DNA of 27,406 bases from positions 1 through 27,406 of IMG/VR virus record IMGVR_UViG_3300007734_000853. One strand, 5' to 3'. The notes below the pieces were generated by a model, which saw only the letters and a list, made by a program, of their open reading frames with translations, did no database searches and was not told where the DNA came from. Shown piece by piece: positions 7,539 through 12,910 of the stretch. Positions within the stretch are counted from its first letter, which is position 1; each line of letters begins with the position of its first letter. The translations under genes and the position numbers were made by a program. The DNA comes from a virus.

Positions 7539-8919
7539 ACAGGTTGTGTGCGGATCCGATCCGGGCCGCGGCGATGTCACAAAAGCCCGTTGATAGGTCG
7601 ATGCCAACGAAACGGAACCCTTCCGCAATTGCCGCCTTTCCCGTTGACCCTGAACCCATGAACGGATCCAATACGGTTCCGCCGGGAGGTGTGACCAATC
7701 GACACAACCACCGCATCAAATCATTGGGTTTGACGGTTGGGTGGTTGTTTCGGCGTTGCAATGGTTCAGCACGCAACGAACCATCCAAATCGCCCGTTCG
7801 TGAACCCGCATCACGCAACGGCAACGATTCGCATCCATCATCCCGATCCGTTGCATCCGCCTTGGCGCAATAAAAGAAACGCGCGGCGGAACCGTTGCCT
7901 TCATCCGGCATCAACCGCACAACCTCTTCCGAACCATCGTGAACAACGTTCGCGGGCCATCGACCCGGCGGATTGATTCGCGCAAATGTTCGGTTGTCTT
8001 TTTGATATATTCCATTTTTTCCGCTGTTGCCATTGCGAATCGTTGTTGTTTGTTCGTTTCCAATCCTACAACCATCGATGTTCAACGCGCCGCATCCGTG
8101 TTCAACAACATTGCCCGCAACGGTCATGCCCGCGGCGATAGGTTTGCGGCACACCAACACGGGTTCCCATGCGGGTTTCAACGCGGTTCCCCAACCTTCC
8201 CACCGCGCCGCGTCGTTTGTGAATGCTGTTGTGATGTCACCTTTGGATCGTCCCAAACGTTGACCGCCTAAACCGCCCATGTCTGAAACATATTTGCCAA
8301 CAACCTTTCTTTGTTTCGTATTTTTACTTTCAACACTACGGATGTCGCATTCACGTTCGACCCATTCCGGAACATCGTTGAACAAATGACGGCACGCCTC
8401 CAAATGTTCACGCGTCATGATTGCGGGTTGTGATTCATTCGCGGTGTAATGTCCGCCCATTTGTGTTTTTGTCGCATCATCTATTTGTTTTGCCGTGACA
8501 TTTTGCGAACGAACCCACGATGTGAACCGCAAACGTCGTTTGCGTTGTTCATCCGTGGCATCCATTTTGTCAATCGCCTTCCCGATATTGTGCGATTTTG
8601 GGAACCCCATCCCATGAACCCACATCACGCAATCACGGATTTCCCAACCCGCATCTTCAATTGCGCACGCCAACCGATGGAACATCCGCGTTCCGCCAAA
8701 CGCCAACAAATGCGCGCCGGGTTTCGCAACGCGCAACGCCTCAACCCAAAACGGTGAACCCGGCACGCCACGATCCCAATCTTTTCCCATGAACGACAAC
8801 CCGTAGGGTGGATCCGTCACAATCGAATCAATCGATTCCGCGGCCATGCCGCGCATGATGTGCAAACAATCACCGTTGAACAATTCCCACATCTTCCCCG
8901 TTGCGTGCGGCGTGTTCAT
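7528..8919 (-). CDS. Site-specific DNA methyltransferase, beta class (N6-adenine or N4-cytosine)
   Basis: The 463-residue enzyme would transfer a methyl group from S-adenosylmethionine to an exocyclic amino group of adenine or cytosine. The catalytic motif IV DPPYG is at residues 36-40. The SAM-binding motif I (DPFMGSGSTG) is near the C-terminus at about 418-427, followed by a GID strand. Catalytic region first and SAM region last is the beta-class order. The DPPY form favours N6-adenine. The long middle part (about 110-350) would hold the target recognition domain. The ATG overlaps the stop of the upstream small gene (ATGA). No partner restriction nuclease is adjacent, so it is probably an orphan enzyme protecting or marking phage DNA. 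It is the last gene of the leftward operon. Confidence 0.9.
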   Translation of the reverse strand: MNTPHATGKMWELFNGDCLHIMRGMAAESIDSIVTDPPYGLSFMGKDWDRGVPGSPFWVEALRVAKPGAHLLAFGGTRMFHRLACAIEDAGWEIRDCVMWVHGMGFPKSHNIGKAIDKMDATDEQRKRRLRFTSWVRSQNVTAKQIDDATKTQMGGHYTANESQPAIMTREHLEACRHLFNDVPEWVERECDIRSVESKNTKQRKVVGKYVSDMGGLGGQRLGRSKGDITTAFTNDAARWEGWGTALKPAWEPVLVCRKPIAAGMTVAGNVVEHGCGALNIDGCRIGNEQTTTIRNGNSGKNGIYQKDNRTFARINPPGRWPANVVHDGSEEVVRLMPDEGNGSAARFFYCAKADATDRDDGCESLPLRDAGSRTGDLDGSLRAEPLQRRNNHPTVKPNDLMRWLCRLVTPPGGTVLDPFMGSGSTGKAAIAEGFRFVGIDLSTGFCDIAAARIGSAHNLFNA

Positions 8920-9080
8920 TGCGATTCCCTTTCGCGTTGTCGCAACATGCGTTCAAACTTGCGTTGTTGTTGTTTGGCGCGGGTGTCACACACCGCACAT
9001 GGCGCGGTGTTGCGTTTGCCGTTCCGCCATTTGCCGATTGTGCGCCGTCCGGTGTTGTCGCAATACGGGCATTTTGTCAT
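8916..9080 (-). CDS. 54-residue zinc-ribbon peptide
   Basis: This short gene is joined by ATGA overlaps to both neighbours (9077-9080 and 8916-8919). It encodes 54 residues with C-P-Y-C at residues 4-7 and C-A-V-C at 28-31, a four-cysteine zinc ribbon of the treble-clef or DnaJ-like spacing, followed by a basic tail (KQQQRKFERMLRQRERE) suited to nucleic acid binding. The N-terminal CPYCDNTG turn is typical of such ribbons. It lies directly before the methyltransferase, so it may be a regulator or accessory DNA-binding factor; that is inference. Codon use matches the operon. Confidence 0.7.
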   Translation of the reverse strand: MTKCPYCDNTGRRTIGKWRNGKRNTAPCAVCDTRAKQQQRKFERMLRQRERESQ

Positions 9081-9292
9081 TGTTTGATTCCTAAGAAATG
9101 CCCGTACCGATCACGCAACAGCGGCACGCGGCGGATTTCATTGCGCAATTCATCCGCAATATATTTCATGGCGCGGCGTTCCAAATAGGCCACATCCATT
9201 GGTTTCATGTTCAGCACTTTTCCAATTTCGGAAAATGACATGCACCATTCAATTGGTTCATTCGTCGTCGGGTTCATCGGTATTCGTTTCAT
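9077..9292 (-). CDS. Sigma-70 region-4-like HTH protein B
   Basis: I choose the ATG at 9292 (71 residues); a TTG at 9310 and an ATG at 9277 are alternatives. Residues about 18-50 (SFSEIGKVLNMKPMDVAYLERRAMKYIADEL) resemble the region 4.2 helix-turn-helix of sigma-70 factors, where 'EIG..L......V..IE..A...I' recognises the -35 element. The protein is far too short to be a complete sigma factor. It aligns with the product of the upstream gene over its whole HTH and in a shared YGH-x-[IL]-G ending, so the two are paralogues. It might modify host RNA polymerase promoter choice or act as a simple repressor. It overlaps the next gene by ATGA and the previous one by about 35 bases. Confidence 0.7.
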   Translation of the reverse strand: MKRIPMNPTTNEPIEWCMSFSEIGKVLNMKPMDVAYLERRAMKYIADELRNEIRRVPLLRDRYGHFLGIKQ

Positions 9293-9491
9293 CGTTCGGT
9301 TCCCTGCCAATCACATGACCATACAACCGCGCCAAACGCGGATCGGCGCGAATGGCCGCCCGTAAACCTTCCTGAATCTTTCGGATTGCATCCCGTTCAA
9401 TCCGCCCCGCAAGGTTGCGATTGATTCCCATTTGACGGGCCGCCTCCCCCAACGTCATCAACGGGCGCAATGTTGGTTTTCGTTGGCGCAT
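9258..9491 (-). CDS. Sigma-70 region-4-like HTH protein A
   Basis: The preferred start is the ATG at 9491 (77 residues), which lies 95 bases inside the RusA gene; upstream GTG/ATG codons at 9518 and 9512 would lengthen the overlap. Residues 13-45 (LGEAARQMGINRNLAGRIER followed by DAIRKIQ) form a sigma region 4.2-like HTH, and LYGHVIG near residue 58 matches the YGHFLG of its downstream paralogue. The last 15 residues are acidic (DETNTDEPDDE). Known roles of free-standing sigma-4-like domains include anti-sigma and transcription-appropriation factors, but nothing here distinguishes these from an ordinary DNA-binding repressor. Confidence 0.68.
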   Translation of the reverse strand: MRQRKPTLRPLMTLGEAARQMGINRNLAGRIERDAIRKIQEGLRAAIRADPRLARLYGHVIGREPNDETNTDEPDDE

Positions 9492-9846
9492 CAATGATTC
9501 CGATCCTGACATACACACGCCCGCCGCGCATCACATGCCCGCGTGTTATCGTCAATTCATCAATTTGTTCATCATCTTTCCACACGCCCGCGTGTGTCAA
9601 CGCATCCAACAACGCTTTGGTGAAATTGTCCAAATCGCGTTTGCGTTTGTCCGGTGGGTGCAACGTCAAATGAACGCGCAACCGTTGATCCAACGGTGTG
9701 AAACCATCGAAATGACAACGCAATGACATCACAACCTGTTCACGGAACGAACGCCCGCGCCGCGATATCAACACACGCGCCCCGAAACGCATGCGCACGA
9801 ACCGCCAATATTGATTCACCGATGGCGGGAACGGAACGAAAAACAT
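9397..9846 (-). CDS. rusA: RusA-family Holliday junction resolvase
   Basis: RusA cuts four-way DNA junctions formed during recombination and replication. The 149-residue protein has the N-terminal PPSVNQYWR strand and turn, and the catalytic acidic signature R-D-L-D-N-F-T-K at residues 70-77 with Asp71 and Asp73, followed by VWKDDEQI (Asp91/Asp92) and the closing strand. These match the conserved acidic residues of the family. RusA is usually about 120 residues; here the frame continues about 30 residues beyond the core (after about residue 118), and this extension lies inside the overlap with the next gene. A very good Shine-Dalgarno sequence (AAGGGAGG) sits upstream, inside the small gene at 9816-9944. 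Confidence 0.88.
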   Translation of the reverse strand: MFFVPFPPSVNQYWRFVRMRFGARVLISRRGRSFREQVVMSLRCHFDGFTPLDQRLRVHLTLHPPDKRKRDLDNFTKALLDALTHAGVWKDDEQIDELTITRGHVMRGGRVYVRIGIIDAPTKTNIAPVDDVGGGGPSNGNQSQPCGAD

Positions 9847-9944
9847 GCCGCGCCTCCCTTCCCAAACATCAACGCGTGTGATGCCACAAACGCAACGGGC
9901 AATCCGAGTGCAATCAACAGCACGATTTGCAATGCGTCATTCAT
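9816..9944 (-). CDS. 42-residue single-pass membrane peptide
   Basis: This short gene starts at an ATG overlapping the stop of the nuclease gene (ATGA at 9941-9944) and ends 31 bases inside rusA. The product has a hydrophobic helix at about residues 5-22 (LQIVLLIALGLPVAFVA) and a short basic tail ending FSFRSRHR. It could be a small membrane protein, or a leader whose translation carries ribosomes past the rusA Shine-Dalgarno sequence that it contains. The coupling and the hydrophobic run are seen directly; any function is unknown. Confidence 0.5.
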   Translation of the reverse strand: MNDALQIVLLIALGLPVAFVASHALMFGKGGAACFSFRSRHR

Positions 9945-10432
9945 TCCACCGCCTCCAACGGATTCACCGCGATTGGCCGCAACAATTCATTGGGAATCCA
10001 CACAACCAAATCGGTGGGATCGTCCGGATCGTTCGCGCGGTCATTGCGTTTGAAATAGGAAAGGCGCAAATCAACAGGGCGTTTCGTGATCCAACACCAT
10101 TCCCAATCACGCGGACGCGCCCAACGGATATCCCAACCGCCGCGTTCCGGCCAACGCCAAACGATGAACGCGGGCCGATTATGTTTCACGTCCCAATCCA
10201 ACACCGCGCGCGCCTTGTGCAAATCGACCATTTGCCGCGGGTATTTCTTTGATAGGTTTTTGATTTCGATTGCGCAAACCGTCGGGCCATCGGGCGTGCG
10301 TTGCGCGGTGTAGTCTATAAACGCGAATTCCTCACCCTCCACCAAATGCGGAACGCCCCATGTCCGCGCAATCACCGCGGCGGTTTTGCGCTGTTCAATC
10401 CGAAACATTTCGTTGTCGTGTTTCATCGTCAT
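9941..10432 (-). CDS. Putative PD-(D/E)XK-superfamily nuclease
   Basis: The start is the ATG at 10432, overlapping the previous stop (ATGA); the longer frame from 10483 would run into the upstream gene. The 163-residue protein has a spaced set of residues that fits a PD-(D/E)XK nuclease core: Glu13 in the first helix (RIEQRKTA), Asp40 in FAFIDY, then E56-I-K58 in VCAIEIKNLSKKYP, followed by a helix (DLHKARAVLDWDVKHNRPAFIVW). The EIK strand and its distance from Asp40 are the main evidence. It lies just upstream of RusA, so a role in DNA processing or recombination is likely. The exact family is not known to me. Confidence 0.62.
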   Translation of the reverse strand: MTMKHDNEMFRIEQRKTAAVIARTWGVPHLVEGEEFAFIDYTAQRTPDGPTVCAIEIKNLSKKYPRQMVDLHKARAVLDWDVKHNRPAFIVWRWPERGGWDIRWARPRDWEWCWITKRPVDLRLSYFKRNDRANDPDDPTDLVVWIPNELLRPIAVNPLEAVE

Positions 10433-10737
10433 CCCACATGCACGGTGTAAACGTTGCCGCGGCCATCGAACCGTTTTTCCCATGTCAACAAGCCCGCGGC
10501 GCGGGCGTGTTTCAACATTCCGATTGTTGTTTGGCGGGTGCGACCCGGTGCAATCAATTCACCAATGGGAACCCGTATCGTGATGTCACGGACAATGCCA
10601 CCATCCGGAATACGGTTCCGCAATCCGGCCATGGCAATTTGAATGACCAACAGCGCGGCACGCGGGCGCGAATGACGCAACGCCCGCATGCCGTTGTTTT
10701 GCATCAACCGTTCCAATGTTTCCCAATTGATATTCAT
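10429..10737 (-). CDS. Winged-helix DNA-binding protein
   Basis: I start the gene at the ATG at 10737, which overlaps the previous stop (ATGA), giving 102 residues. The C-terminal half reads as a winged helix: a helix containing IPIGELIAP-like residues (RVPIGELIA), a recognition helix (RTRQTTIGMLKHARAAGLLTWEK) and a wing with a glycine turn (FDGRGNVYTVHV). Such domains are common in phage replication initiators and transcription regulators. At this size it is more likely a regulator or a replication accessory than a complete initiator. It ends with ATGA overlap onto the nuclease gene. Confidence 0.66.
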   Translation of the reverse strand: MNINWETLERLMQNNGMRALRHSRPRAALLVIQIAMAGLRNRIPDGGIVRDITIRVPIGELIAPGRTRQTTIGMLKHARAAGLLTWEKRFDGRGNVYTVHVG

Positions 10738-10955
10738 TCGATTGGCCGTGTGATGCAATCAACCGCGGCCATTGCCGCGTTGTATCGGTTGACGATGCGG
10801 AACAATTCAACGATGTTGGCCGGATTGGTTCCCGTTGACGGATCCAACGCGCGCGCGCTTTGGTGCATGGTGTCAACCAATGCGCCGATGTCGCGTGCGC
10901 ATTGACAAACCCCGTTCCGATCCGCGGCGCGGCCATGGCATGTTTTGCATGTCAT
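10734..10955 (-). CDS. 73-residue zinc-ribbon protein, first gene on the left side of the composition junction
   Basis: The protein starts MTCKTCHG and has CxxC at residues 3-6 and C-x-C at about 17-19, a small zinc-binding knuckle, followed by a helical part. The body has the AG/CT-poor, TTG-leucine composition of the left half, but its ATG and Shine-Dalgarno sequence (GGAG, 8-9 bases upstream) lie in a 21-bp repeat whose composition is that of the right half. The start is therefore exactly where the two sequence types meet, and its upstream region may not be the native one. It overlaps its neighbours on both sides by ATGA. Confidence 0.62.
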   Translation of the reverse strand: MTCKTCHGRAADRNGVCQCARDIGALVDTMHQSARALDPSTGTNPANIVELFRIVNRYNAAMAAVDCITRPIE

Positions 10956-10972
10956 CGCTCATCCTCCAATGC
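10952..10972. repeat. 21-bp direct repeat, copy 1, at the composition junction
   Basis: Bases 10952-10972 are identical to 11227-11247 (tcatcgctcatcctccaatg plus a final c). On the minus strand each copy contains GGAGG, a spacer and ATGA, so each is a complete translation start site. The left-hand half of the window's composition ends at this copy. Confidence 0.9.
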
Positions 10973-11230
10973 GTTCAGGGTGTCGGTGTTGGTGATCGCT
11001 TGCAGGATTCGGTTGCGGTCTTCTTCGCCAAGCGTATTGAAGAGCATGTCTTCACGTTCGTCGGCATCACGCCACGCCCGAACCTCGTTGCGAAGTGCTT
11101 CGAGTTTGCGCATAGTCACCGCATGTCCATAGCGCAAGCGTTCGTACTGCTTACGCAACTCGTCCAACTCTTCAAGAGTCATTCGATAATCTTCGAGATC
11201 ATAAAATCGCTCGTCGCTTTCTTCGCTCAT
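10952..11230 (-). CDS. Small coiled-coil protein with EVRAWR motif, copy 1
   Basis: The 92-residue, highly charged, mostly helical protein has heptad-like spacing (LEELDELRKQYERLRYGH...). It shares a segment with the product of the upstream gene: LRNEVRAWR here against LVDEVRAWR there, with a following N-x-RIL element, so the two look like diverged duplicates. The ATG at 11230 has a strong Shine-Dalgarno sequence (GGAGG) that is part of the 21-bp repeat. Its last codons form the other repeat copy, which supplies the start of the next gene. Function unknown. Codon use is that of the right half. Confidence 0.66.
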   Translation of the reverse strand: MSEESDERFYDLEDYRMTLEELDELRKQYERLRYGHAVTMRKLEALRNEVRAWRDADEREDMLFNTLGEEDRNRILQAITNTDTLNALEDER

Positions 11231-11247
11231 CGCTCATCCTCCAATGC
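11227..11247. repeat. 21-bp direct repeat, copy 2
   Basis: This is identical to 10952-10972. It provides the ribosome binding site and start codon of the gene at 10952-11230 and encodes the last codons of the gene at 11234-11491 in another frame. The flanking bases differ on both sides. Confidence 0.9.
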
Positions 11248-11491
11248 TCGAACCTTGGATCCCAGGAACATCACGCAAGATCCGCGACGCGTTTGTCTTC
11301 GCGACGGCTTCGATTACGGGGTTCATCCGCTCCATGTTTCCCGGCGTATACCAGAACGCGCGCCAGGCGCGGACCTCATCGACCAGGATACGAATCTGCT
11401 CCGCTTGCGCTTTCATAATCTCGAGCGCTTCATCGATGATCGCGGAGTTACGCTCGAGAACCTTCGCGACGTCTATTTCTTTCTGTTCCAT
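11234..11491 (-). CDS. Small coiled-coil protein with EVRAWR motif, copy 2
   Basis: The ATG at 11491 is preferred because GGGAG lies five bases upstream; a GTG at 11497 overlapping the previous stop (GTGA) is the alternative. The 85-residue protein is mainly helical (VLERNSAIIDEALEIMKAQAEQI) and shares the DEVRAWR and SRIL elements with the downstream gene product. No domain of known function is visible. It lies in the same leftward operon as the lysozyme, so a late or lysis-related role is possible but unsupported. Confidence 0.64.
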   Translation of the reverse strand: MEQKEIDVAKVLERNSAIIDEALEIMKAQAEQIRILVDEVRAWRAFWYTPGNMERMNPVIEAVAKTNASRILRDVPGIQGSSIGG

Positions 11492-11493
11492 AT

Positions 11494-11754
11494 TCACTCC
11501 CAGAAACCAAGTTCACGCGCGGCTTTTATGCTCCGCGACTCCATGAGAAACACCAAGTAAACCGACGCGATCCATCCCGCAACGCGCTTCTCCGCGTCCT
11601 GCTTCGGGTCTTTGCTCCATTCCGCAAAGATGATCGTTATTTTCGCGATCGTATCCGGCGACATGGTTTCAAATGCTTCGCGCAATTCTTCGCGCGCTTG
11701 ATCGTTCTCTGCGATCAGACTCGCGAGCAGGTTTCGACGCGTACTGTTATCCAT
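11494..11754 (-). CDS. Small helical protein (86 aa)
   Basis: The start is the ATG at 11754, two bases after the lysozyme stop, with GGAGG seven bases upstream inside the lysozyme gene. The product is helical and acidic at the start (LLASLIAENDQAREELREAFETM), and has a moderately hydrophobic helix near residues 58-70 (VAGWIASVYLVFLM) which is short for a membrane span but could associate with membranes. I do not recognise a family. Given its position next to the lysozyme, a holin-like or antiholin-like role is conceivable but weakly supported. Confidence 0.6.
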   Translation of the reverse strand: MDNSTRRNLLASLIAENDQAREELREAFETMSPDTIAKITIIFAEWSKDPKQDAEKRVAGWIASVYLVFLMESRSIKAARELGFWE

Positions 11755-11756
11755 GT

Positions 11757-12173
11757 TCAATCCTCCATTGCATCTTCGACCTTCGACCAATATTCCAGCG
11801 TGGCATCCTTTCGATAACCACGAGGCCCGCCGTTATGGATCCTCGCAAGATCCTTCGCGCTCTTACCCTTGCCGTATCGACTTAGATACGCAATGACCAC
11901 ACGCCGGGCGTACTTCTCATCGGTGCGGCAGTCCTCGTACTTGCCGGCCTTGAGCGATGGATCAAACTCACAAGCGTCGATCCAGTAGGCCTTCCAGATC
12001 TGATACATGCCGATTGCCTTCCCGTTATCGCCGTCCTTCACGTTTGGATCGTCGGTCGATTCGACAAAGCGAATCGCATCGAGGAGCGCATCCGTCAGCG
12101 CCGGCGGCCTCGGGCCTGCGAACGCCAAAGCGTTGAGCGATGCGACGATGATGAGTGCGTAGATGGTTCTCAT
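11757..12173 (-). CDS. Exported invertebrate-type (i-type) lysozyme homologue, phage endolysin
   Basis: The enzyme would cleave the glycan strands of peptidoglycan. The ATG at 12173 overlaps the previous stop (ATGA) and begins a Sec-type signal peptide (MRTIYALIIVASLNALAFA, likely cut before Gly20), so export would not need a holin pore. The mature part carries landmarks of the metazoan i-type lysozyme/destabilase family: Glu38 (VES) at the place of the catalytic Glu, Asp47 or Asp49 near the place of the catalytic Asp, then IGMYQIWKAYWIDA, the helix VIAYLSRYG, the strongly conserved LARIHNGGPRG and the closing YWSKV. It has only two Cys, against many disulfides in animal members. A general SLT-type transglycosylase is the alternative, but the IHNGGP and YWID motifs argue for i-type. 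Confidence 0.82.
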   Translation of the reverse strand: MRTIYALIIVASLNALAFAGPRPPALTDALLDAIRFVESTDDPNVKDGDNGKAIGMYQIWKAYWIDACEFDPSLKAGKYEDCRTDEKYARRVVIAYLSRYGKGKSAKDLARIHNGGPRGYRKDATLEYWSKVEDAMED

Positions 12174-12379
12174 GACTTCACCTCGCTCTTGCGCACGTAC
12201 TGGTACTGGTGCGGTGCGATCTTGACGAGCGTCCATTCACCCTTGGCGATGCGCTCACGAGCGGCTTGCAGATCAGCTTCGCTCGGTTCGCCGAAGCGAT
12301 CTTCCATCATGCTCAACATCCGATCCTGATGGTCAATCGCTCGGTCATTCGGGTAATCTCGATAATGCGCCTCGTTCAT
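12170..12379 (-). CDS. Small hypothetical protein upstream of the lysozyme (69 aa)
   Basis: This is the first gene of the leftward operon. The ATG at 12379 is preceded by AAGGATGGAAGTA, which provides a ribosome binding site; upstream ATG codons at 12388 and 12412 lack suitable spacing. The acidic protein (DYPNDRAIDHQDRMLSMMEDRFGEP) ends in a beta hairpin-like segment (EWTLVKIAPHQYQYVRKSE). No family is recognised. It overlaps the lysozyme by ATGA. A promoter with good -35 and -10 boxes is 57-85 bases upstream. Confidence 0.62.
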   Translation of the reverse strand: MNEAHYRDYPNDRAIDHQDRMLSMMEDRFGEPSEADLQAARERIAKGEWTLVKIAPHQYQYVRKSEVKS

Positions 12380-12435
12380 TACTTCCATCCTTCCTGTAAA
12401 CTTCCAGAACATTGCGCCTTATTTGCACCTTACTC

Positions 12436-12464
12436 AGTCTATATCGGCTGTCGCCGCGCGTCAA
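12436..12464 (-). promoter_or_regulatory. Sigma70-type promoter of the leftward lysozyme operon
   Basis: On the minus strand, TTGACG (12464-12459) and TAGACT (12441-12436) are separated by 17 bases, close to the sigma70 consensus. Transcription would begin near 12429 and reach the ATG at 12379. It lies just left of the terminator at 12481-12511, so this operon is insulated from leftward transcription coming from the DnaA-IV-like gene. Confidence 0.6.
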
Positions 12465-12480
12465 CTTCAGCCAAAAAAGA

Positions 12481-12511
12481 AAAACCCCGACGAGGCGATT
12501 GTCGGGGTTTT
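12481..12511 (-). terminator. Rho-independent terminator of the DnaA-IV-like gene
   Basis: An 11-bp perfect inverted repeat (AAAACCCCGAC / GTCGGGGTTTT) has a 9-base loop. On the minus strand the stem is followed by a long T run (TTTT then TCTTTTTT), so it is strongest leftward and ends the transcript of the gene whose stop is at 12565. On the plus strand there are only four Ts, so it may act weakly in that direction. Confidence 0.8.
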
Positions 12512-12564
12512 CTCGCTTCCTTGCGGGACTTGTTGCCGATCACTCGATCCGGTCGGCGTCGGAT

Positions 12565-12855
12565 TCAGGATCTCATCGACCACGGCGCGACGTCGCCGTG
12601 AAGCTTGGTATATAGGCGCATCGGATATAGAAGAGAAGTGTGGCCTGCTTGACCGCAAGAAAGCGCGATCTGCTGCAGCGTCAACGCCGGGCAGTCCATA
12701 TCGTGATGCGCTCGCATGAGCGCGAACACGTGGCCTCGCGCTACCGTCGCTCGATGCGTTCTCGGCGCTCGGAATATCTGCGCGCTGTAGCCTGCGCGAG
12801 CGAGCGCGGCATCTCTGATCTTCGTCACATATGATCGGGGGATTGTGGAAATCAT
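12565..12855 (-). CDS. Small HTH protein resembling DnaA domain IV
   Basis: The 96-residue protein corresponds to the C-terminal DNA-binding domain of DnaA alone, with no AAA+ part. Residues about 40-80 match its pattern: R40 and a helix (GHVFALMRAHHD), then LTLQQIALSCGQAGHTSLLYPMRLY, where L-x-x-I-A and G-x-x-x-x-HTS correspond to the 'slp.IG..fg.rDHTTV' signature that reads the DnaA box. The ATG at 12855 is five bases from a -10 box, so the message is probably leaderless. The gene is transcribed leftward from a promoter overlapping that of the rightward replication operon and has its own terminator, so it is placed as a regulator of that switch or of replication initiation. The region from 12380 to 12564 holds only the promoter and terminator. 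Confidence 0.65.
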   Translation of the reverse strand: MISTIPRSYVTKIRDAALARAGYSAQIFRAPRTHRATVARGHVFALMRAHHDMDCPALTLQQIALSCGQAGHTSLLYPMRLYTKLHGDVAPWSMRS

Positions 12856-12860
12856 GCGAC

Positions 12861-12889
12861 ACAATACGCCTCGACTTGACAGCGGGCAA
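12861..12889 (-). promoter_or_regulatory. Leftward promoter of the DnaA-IV-like gene
   Basis: On the minus strand TTGCCC (12889-12884) and TATTGT (12866-12861) are 17 bases apart. The -10 box ends six bases before the ATG at 12855, so the transcript should start at or almost at the start codon. Its -35 box lies within the spacer of the rightward promoter, and the two cannot easily be occupied together. Confidence 0.5.
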
Positions 12890-12904
12890 GCGGGCGGATA
12901 TCTT
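12876..12904 (+). promoter_or_regulatory. Rightward promoter of the replication operon (leaderless)
   Basis: TTGACA (12876-12881) and TATCTT (12899-12904) are separated by 17 bases. The ATG of the first gene is at 12911, which is where transcription should begin, so the message is probably leaderless; no Shine-Dalgarno sequence precedes the ATG. The spacer contains the direct repeat GCGGGC-AA-GCGGGC (12882-12895), a candidate operator. Confidence 0.65.
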
Positions 12905-12910
12905 TCTTGC

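Noticed and set aside
10835-11560. A 241-residue plus-strand frame opposite the small minus-strand genes
   Set aside because: It crosses the composition junction and is antisense to three genes with good Shine-Dalgarno sequences and coupling; no domain is visible.
12423-12719. Plus-strand frames across the 12.4-12.8 kb control region
   Set aside because: They read through the terminator hairpin and are antisense to the DnaA-IV-like gene, which has a recognisable domain, promoter and terminator.
12841-12910. A longer N-terminus (from 12845) for the gene at 12911
   Set aside because: It would start upstream of the predicted transcription start and read through both promoters; the ATG at 12911 coincides with the expected +1.
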